Positions 59,277 through 64,000 of a DNA stretch of 64,000 bases are shown here, piece by piece. Below the pieces are notes generated by a model. It was not told the origin of the DNA. It made no database searches and saw nothing but the letters and a program-made list of their open reading frames with translations. This DNA is from Laburnicola sp. R22_1. Its lineage: Eukaryota; Ascomycota; Dothideomycetes; Pleosporales; Didymosphaeriaceae. Position 1 is the first letter of the stretch. The number at the start of each line of letters is the position of its first letter. The stretch is taken from the NCBI GenBank assembly GCA_014281115.1, contig JACONQ010000008.1, positions 2,108,001-2,172,000 of the forward strand, given 5' to 3'. A program made the translations under genes and the position numbers.

Positions 59277-60599
59277 ATATAAATATAAAGTAGACACTAT
59301 AAGCTAGACTAAATATTAGGGCGCTTATTAGGGCGTAACTAGGCAGAATAAGCTCTACTTAGCCGCATAAGGGTGACGTAAACTAAATAGTATATTAGGT
59401 ATTTCTAGGCTAGGGGCTTTTAATAGGACTTAAATGCGATTCTATAAATAATAATTATTTTTAATAGAAGAGAGAGCTTTATTAGGGCTAAATAAGTCTA
59501 GTTTAATAGCTGCTTAATTAGCAATATTAGGCTAGAATTAGGAATATTCTAATACTATATACACTATATTATAAGTTGTCTATATCTTAAGTATAGTAAA
59601 AGCTTATTTAAATATATTAGTGCGCTCGCATAAAGCCTAAATAATATCCCCCTATTTAGAGTTGTCTTTAGATCTTGTAATAGCCCTAGCCACTAATTCT
59701 AGTAACTCCTCTAATAGTAGGCCTTAAAAAAAGCAATATTAGGCCTAAAAGTAATAGGTAGTAAGTAATTATTTAATTTCTAGACTATTCTTAAGTAATA
59801 AGGCTAGTTTAAATTATCTAGTAAATAGGTTAAATATCCTAGTAATTATAAGTTTAGCTTTGCCTTAGTGCGTAAGCCACTTATAGTCTACTAATAAAAA
59901 TTTATTATCTAGCTTATCTACCTTAAGTGTAGTAATATATTTATTATACTGGCTATTATAAAAATTCCATTAGAGTAGATCTTTCTTAGTAGCTTAATAA
60001 TGCTCCTTTTTTATAAGACTAGGGGCGAGTTAACTAGTAATTTTAGAAGCAGCTATTACCTACTTTCTATACTTAATAGATAATAAGTGATTAGTAGGGT
60101 TAAATAAAAGAATCTTATTATAAATATTATATAAGCTATTATTAGTAGGGTGTATATAAATATCCCCTACTATGATATCTATTATAGAATTATTTAGGGG
60201 TTAAAAGGACTTAAGAAATATTCTAGAAGAAGTCTTCTAGATTAAAGAGTAGTAGTTTACTATAGTATAGGCAATAGTAAAGTAGAGTAAAATAGAAGTG
60301 TAAAAAGAGTATAGTAAATTAATCTAGAGTAGCAGATCTTATATAGCGTGCGAGCTAGCGTATAGTCTAAGCTAAGGAAAAATTAGATAAAAAATAAAGT
60401 ATAAAATAAAATATATAAAACTTTAACCTCTATGCTACCTTTATAGCCTAACTCTAGTTTCTCTAGCTCTATACCTTATGCCCTTACTATAATAGCGCTA
60501 GAAGGTAGTTATTAGGCAAGTTAGCTCTATAGAGTATAGCGCAATAGCTACTATTTATTCATTATTAATTATTATTTATTTTTAGAATATTAGGATTTT

Positions 60600-61440
60600 T
60601 AGGGTAGACTCTCTAAATAGACCTTAGCGTAGTGTAGTAACTAACAAACTAATATGCCCTTACTAACTTATAGTAGGCAGAGAAGTATAAAAGTAGCCTC
60701 TTTTAATAAACCTTAGTATAGTATAGTAACTGTCTAGTATAACTAGTAACTAACAAACTAATACACTCTTACTAACTTATAGTTAGTAGATAAGTATAAA
60801 AATAGCCTCTTTTAATAAACCTTAGTATAGTATAATAACTATCTAGTATAACTAGTAACTAATAAACTAATACACCCTTACTAACTTATAGTAGGCAAAG
60901 GAGTATAAAAGTAGTCTTTCTTAATAGACTTTAGTGTAAAACTACTATCTAGTATAACTAGTAACTAATAAACTAATATACTCTTACTAACTTATAGTAG
61001 GCAAAGAAGTATAAAAGTAGCCTCTTTTAATAGACCTTAGTGTAGAACTACTACCTAGTATAACTAGTAACTAATAAACTAATATACTCTTACTAACTTA
61101 TAGTAGGCAAAGAAGTATAAAAGTAGCCTTTCTTAATAGATATTAGTGTAAAACTACTACCTAGCATAACTAGTAACTAATAAACTAATACACTCTTACC
61201 TACTTATAGTAGGCAAAGGAGTTATAATAGTAGCCTTATAGATCTTAGCATAATATAATAACTATCTAGTATGTGTGTGTGGCGTTAAATTAACTACCTA
61301 GGGGTAGCACGATAAAGACTTTCATCTCAAATAATATGACAAAAAAAGCAGAGCCCCCTGCTTAGTAATTAAAAAGAGCGTGAAAAAGTTAATAATAAAA
61401 AAGAACTATCTAGTATAACTAGTAATTAATAAAATAAAAC
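60600..61440 (-). repeat. ~108-bp tandem array in the G1-C LTR
   Basis: Six to seven units with ctagtataactagtaactaa, then cttactaacttatagtaggc, then a ttttaatagaccttagtgta segment. It is the reverse-strand equivalent of the array at 20190-20870. Units differ mainly by C-to-T changes. The last unit is split by an S1 insertion. Confidence 0.75.
61273..61403 (+). mobile_element. S1 SINE-like repeat, full copy in sense orientation
   Basis: 131 bp, starting gtgtgtgtggcgttaaatta (an expanded GT leader), with the hairpin aagcagagccccctgctt, then agtaattaaaaagagcgtg and tail ttaataataaaaaag. Flanked by a perfect 13-bp duplication, aactatctagtat (61260-61272 and 61404-61416). The empty site is known from the tandem array. 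Confidence 0.9.
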
Positions 61441-61837
61441 TTCTACTAATTTAACTATCTATAGATAGTATTTTAAAAGAGGAGTCGATATTATATTACT
61501 ATTTATAGCTAAATAAAAAGGTTAATTTTAGTATTATATAAGGGTGGTATATAGTCTTATAGGGTAAACCTTTTAGAAATAGCTAGTATAGTTAAAAAAG
61601 ATAACTAAATTAAGATTATACTAAAATAGGGGATAAAGAAGAAATCTAAACGATTCTTACTTATATAATAGGCGGCGTAGGGCATAAGTCTATACTAATT
61701 ATACGCTAATACTAACTAAAAAAGTCGCCTTCTATAAGGTAAAAGGCGCTATTAGAATATAAAAGAAAAGGTAATAGTAAATAACTAGTAGGGAGACAGA
61801 CACAAACTATTATAGATAGGATATTATTATTATGGTT

Positions 61838-62475
61838 TTTTGTTTTGCGACTAAGAGGTTTCTAATAAAAATATTATAATAATAGCAGATATCTCTCCTA
61901 CTATTATATACATAGAAGAGCATTTTAAGGTATTAATAAAAAGGGGTTAGCGTATTATAAGCGAGCTTAGTAGGCTTAGCGCACCTACTCTAACTAAAAA
62001 AAATCTATATATAAAATATAGTAAGGCTATATCGCTATACTATTTTAGAGTAGAAGGGAGAGATAAGGTACTTATTACACTATTATCTTCCTCTACTATT
62101 ATTTCTAAAAATTACTAGAAGTAATAGCTATTATATTAGTAGGTTTGTGTTACTTATAAGATATATACTAGATAGAAGCTTATATACACTATAGGTACAC
62201 TAATACTTTATCTCTATATTAAAGTTAATCTTAAGAAGACTTCTACTACTCTATTTTTTACTATCTTTCTAAGTCCTAATACTAAAGACGCTGTTAACGC
62301 TATCTAAAAATACGCTCTAATAATCTATCTACTTAAAGTTGCTAGATCTATACTAGAGTACTACTCTATCTAGAAGATTATTAATAGGTTAAAGTAGAAA
62401 AAGGTATACCTTAGCCTATATAAGGCGGTTCTAGTGTACTAGTTAGGCTAGTAATAAATTAATAACTATAGGTAT
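61838..62475 (-). mobile_element. PA1 retroposon, about 640 bp
   Basis: Starts with a T run and gcgactaagaggtttct (3' end on minus) and runs through the family to the attaataactataggtatta region, so about 490 bp of the 5' part are missing. I found no clear target duplication. Confidence 0.7.
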
Positions 62476-63039
62476 TATAATATATTCTATTAGTAGCCTG
62501 GATAGATTAGTCCGCTAGATAGTTTTTCTTGGCAACTTCGAGGTCCCTTATAACTTATTATAGAACACTACTAACGTTACTTTATAGTAACTTATAATAA
62601 CCTACTATAACTTATAATATACTAAGTTACTATTTAATCTACTTTTTATATTGTGTAGCCTTTTTACGCGGCTATAGTAGCTGCGTAAAGCTAAGACGTT
62701 ATTCTTAGCAGTACAAACTTATAATAAGACTCTCTATAATATATAATATATTATCTACTATACTATATATAGGTAATATATAGTATACTTATTATAATTT
62801 ATAGTAAACTATACTATATCTTAAGTAGTACTTTATCTAATTTTTAATTACTAAGTGCGTACTATTATAAGATAAAGTTAACCTATTATTTTTGGCCTTA
62901 TAGTAACCTATAATAAAATTACTCTAATTTACTATTAACACTATTTAAAAATAAGCCGCTAAGGGTAATGTCTAACTTCTTCTCTATCTCTTTATCTATT
63001 TAATAGGTTCTTATATTATGCCTAGACTCTTTACACTGT
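62476..63039. other. AT-rich interval, nothing recognised
   Basis: About 560 bp rich in short overlapping words (acttataata, ctataacttata). No feature that I can support, apart from being the insertion context of the transposon that follows. Confidence 0.45.
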
Positions 63040-64000
63040 TAGGGAGCTCAGGTGACTAATAACGTACTTTGCACTCGAGTCGGACACTCTATCGAGTTGG
63101 ACACTTTGCCAAGACCCCACCAAAACGTACTATCAGCAATAGTATAACGCGATGCCTCAACCACACAACGAACCACTGGCGTTAAAAAAAGCGCGTATAC
63201 AGCTTGCGATCCAGGCTATTAAACAAGACGCAACACTCTCTTAGCGACGCGCTGCAGCTATCTACAACGTCTCTTAAAGTACACTTAGCGACTAACGCGC
63301 TGGAAAGACGTTTAGACGCGACTACGCACCCAACAAAATAAGACTTACTATAAGAGAGGAGCAGGCGATTGTGGAGCATATACTCGACCTAGACGCGCGA
63401 GGATTTCCGCCTTGGCTCGATGCTATAAAAGATATGGCTGATTCTTTACTGGCTGCACGCCACTACGAGCTAGTTGGCCAGAGGTGGCCTTATGACTTTG
63501 TTAAGCGCCAGCCAGAGCTTAAAGTCAAGTTTAATCGAAAGTACGACTACAAGAGAGCTCTCTAGGAGGATCCTGAGGTGATACAAGACTGGTTCTAGCT
63601 TGTGGAGAACATAAAGGCCAAATATGGTATTCTGGACGAGGACACCTACAATTTTGATGAAGCAGGCTTTATAATAGGCATAATATTAACTAGAGCAGTA
63701 GTCACAGGCTCTGAGCGTTGAGGACGGCTAAAGCAGGTGCAGCAGGGCAATAGGGAGTAGATAACAGTCATCTAAGGCATCAACGCGATGGGTTGGTGGA
63801 TCCCACCCTTCATTATCTTTGGGGGCAAGCACTACCTCTCCGCCTGGTATAAGGAGAAGGATCTACCTTATAATTGGGTTATTGCAGTCTCTAAGAACGG
63901 CTGGACGACAAATGAGCTTGGTCTGCAATGGCTGAAGCACTTTGATGAGCATACAAAGAGGCGTACTACTAGTGGAGCACGTTTGCTTATTATTGATGGC
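63040..64000 (+). mobile_element. pogo3: Fot1/pogo-type DNA transposon, left part
   Basis: GC-normal DNA begins abruptly at tagggagctcaggtgacta. The left end carries two copies of a cgagt(c/t)ggacact word (63075-63110), as expected of subterminal repeats in this group. The right end, and so the TIR and TA duplication, lie outside the window, which makes the exact left boundary provisional. Confidence 0.75.
63152..64000 (+). pseudogene. pogo3 transposase, 5' part, lightly damaged
   Basis: Frame from ATG at 63152 (MPQPHNEPLALKKARIQLAI). The start sits ~40 bp inside the terminal repeats. N-terminal helix-turn-helix with RRAAAIYNV; a CENP-B-like DNA-binding domain (REEQAIVEHILDLDARGF to WPYDFVKRQPELKVKF); then the DDE_1 core: YNFDEAGFIIGI with the first catalytic Asp, WWIPPFIIFGGKHYLSAW, GWTTNELGLQWLKHFDEHT, and LLIIDG, where the second Asp falls at the window edge. 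Roughly ten in-frame stops occur, nearly all at positions of Trp, Gln or Arg. It runs off the window, so the length is unknown (family about 500-630 residues). Only distantly like pogo1 and pogo2. Confidence 0.85.

Larger units (their letters stand above)
56235..61814 (-). mobile_element. G1-C: G1 element on the minus strand
   Basis: Internal 3' region from about 56235, protease region near 57690-57720 (reverse of ALIDTSASA), gag region to about 60100, then leader and LTR with tandem array, ending at 61814 with actattata (reverse of TGTAATAGT). The 3' LTR expected at the left is missing, replaced by the MITE junction. Four later insertions (three short PA1 pieces or S1 units inside, one S1 in the LTR array) are precisely delimited by duplications. 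Confidence 0.7.

Overview
The window looks like an AT-rich, repeat-packed heterochromatic block of a filamentous ascomycete genome. Three things point there. (1) Nearly all the sequence is mobile elements: LTR retrotransposons, Fot1/pogo-like and Tc1/mariner-like transposons, and short retroposons. (2) The damage has the signature of repeat-induced point mutation (RIP). TA dinucleotides are in great excess, old Trp and Gln codons have become stops, and catalytic Asp/Glu codons have become Asn/Lys. (3) Unique or very short segments keep near-normal GC (about 1394-2876, the two pogo elements, the 120-bp repeats). I found no intact host gene, rRNA, convincing tRNA or CRISPR array.

Layout. 1-3310: an inverted-repeat pair (801-1025 and 3043-3262) with 33-bp tandem subrepeats encloses a GC-richer island with no recognisable gene. 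3474-6476: fragments of LTR family G1. 6477-12991: copia element Copia1 with both LTRs and an in-frame (AAT)40. 13090-19800: a G1 remnant carrying retroposon R3, which itself carries pogo1 (14069-16181); a TA-flanked MITE; and a second R3 carrying a full PA1 retroposon. 19798-25567: G1-A (+), with a retropepsin but no reverse transcriptase that I can see. 26100-38868: G1-B (-), broken by a Tc1/mariner element (27288-36886), itself broken by Copia2 (29665-36255) and a small SINE-like repeat. 38869 to about 52.8 kb: chromovirus-type gypsy G2, split by at least six later insertions. About 52.8-56 kb: unassigned AT-rich DNA with small repeats. 56235-61814: G1-C (-). 61838-62475: a PA1 copy. 63040-64000: the first half of a third Fot1/pogo transposon, cut by the window edge.

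How the parts fit. No cellular pathway is encoded. The content is a layered insertion record that can be ordered from target-site duplications (TSDs): TAAGT for Copia2, TA for Tc1, pogo and the MITE, 10-18 bp for PA1, R3 and the SINE-like repeat. The most novel items are three apparently non-coding retroposon families, each defined here by one constant end, one variable end and long TSDs: the ~120-bp S1 repeat (five flanked copies plus a fragment), the ~1.1-kb poly(A) PA1, and the ~1.2-kb R3. None encodes a reverse transcriptase, so all would need an enzyme supplied from elsewhere. Family names G1, G2, PA1, R3, S1, pogo1-3 and Copia1-2 are my labels, not database names.
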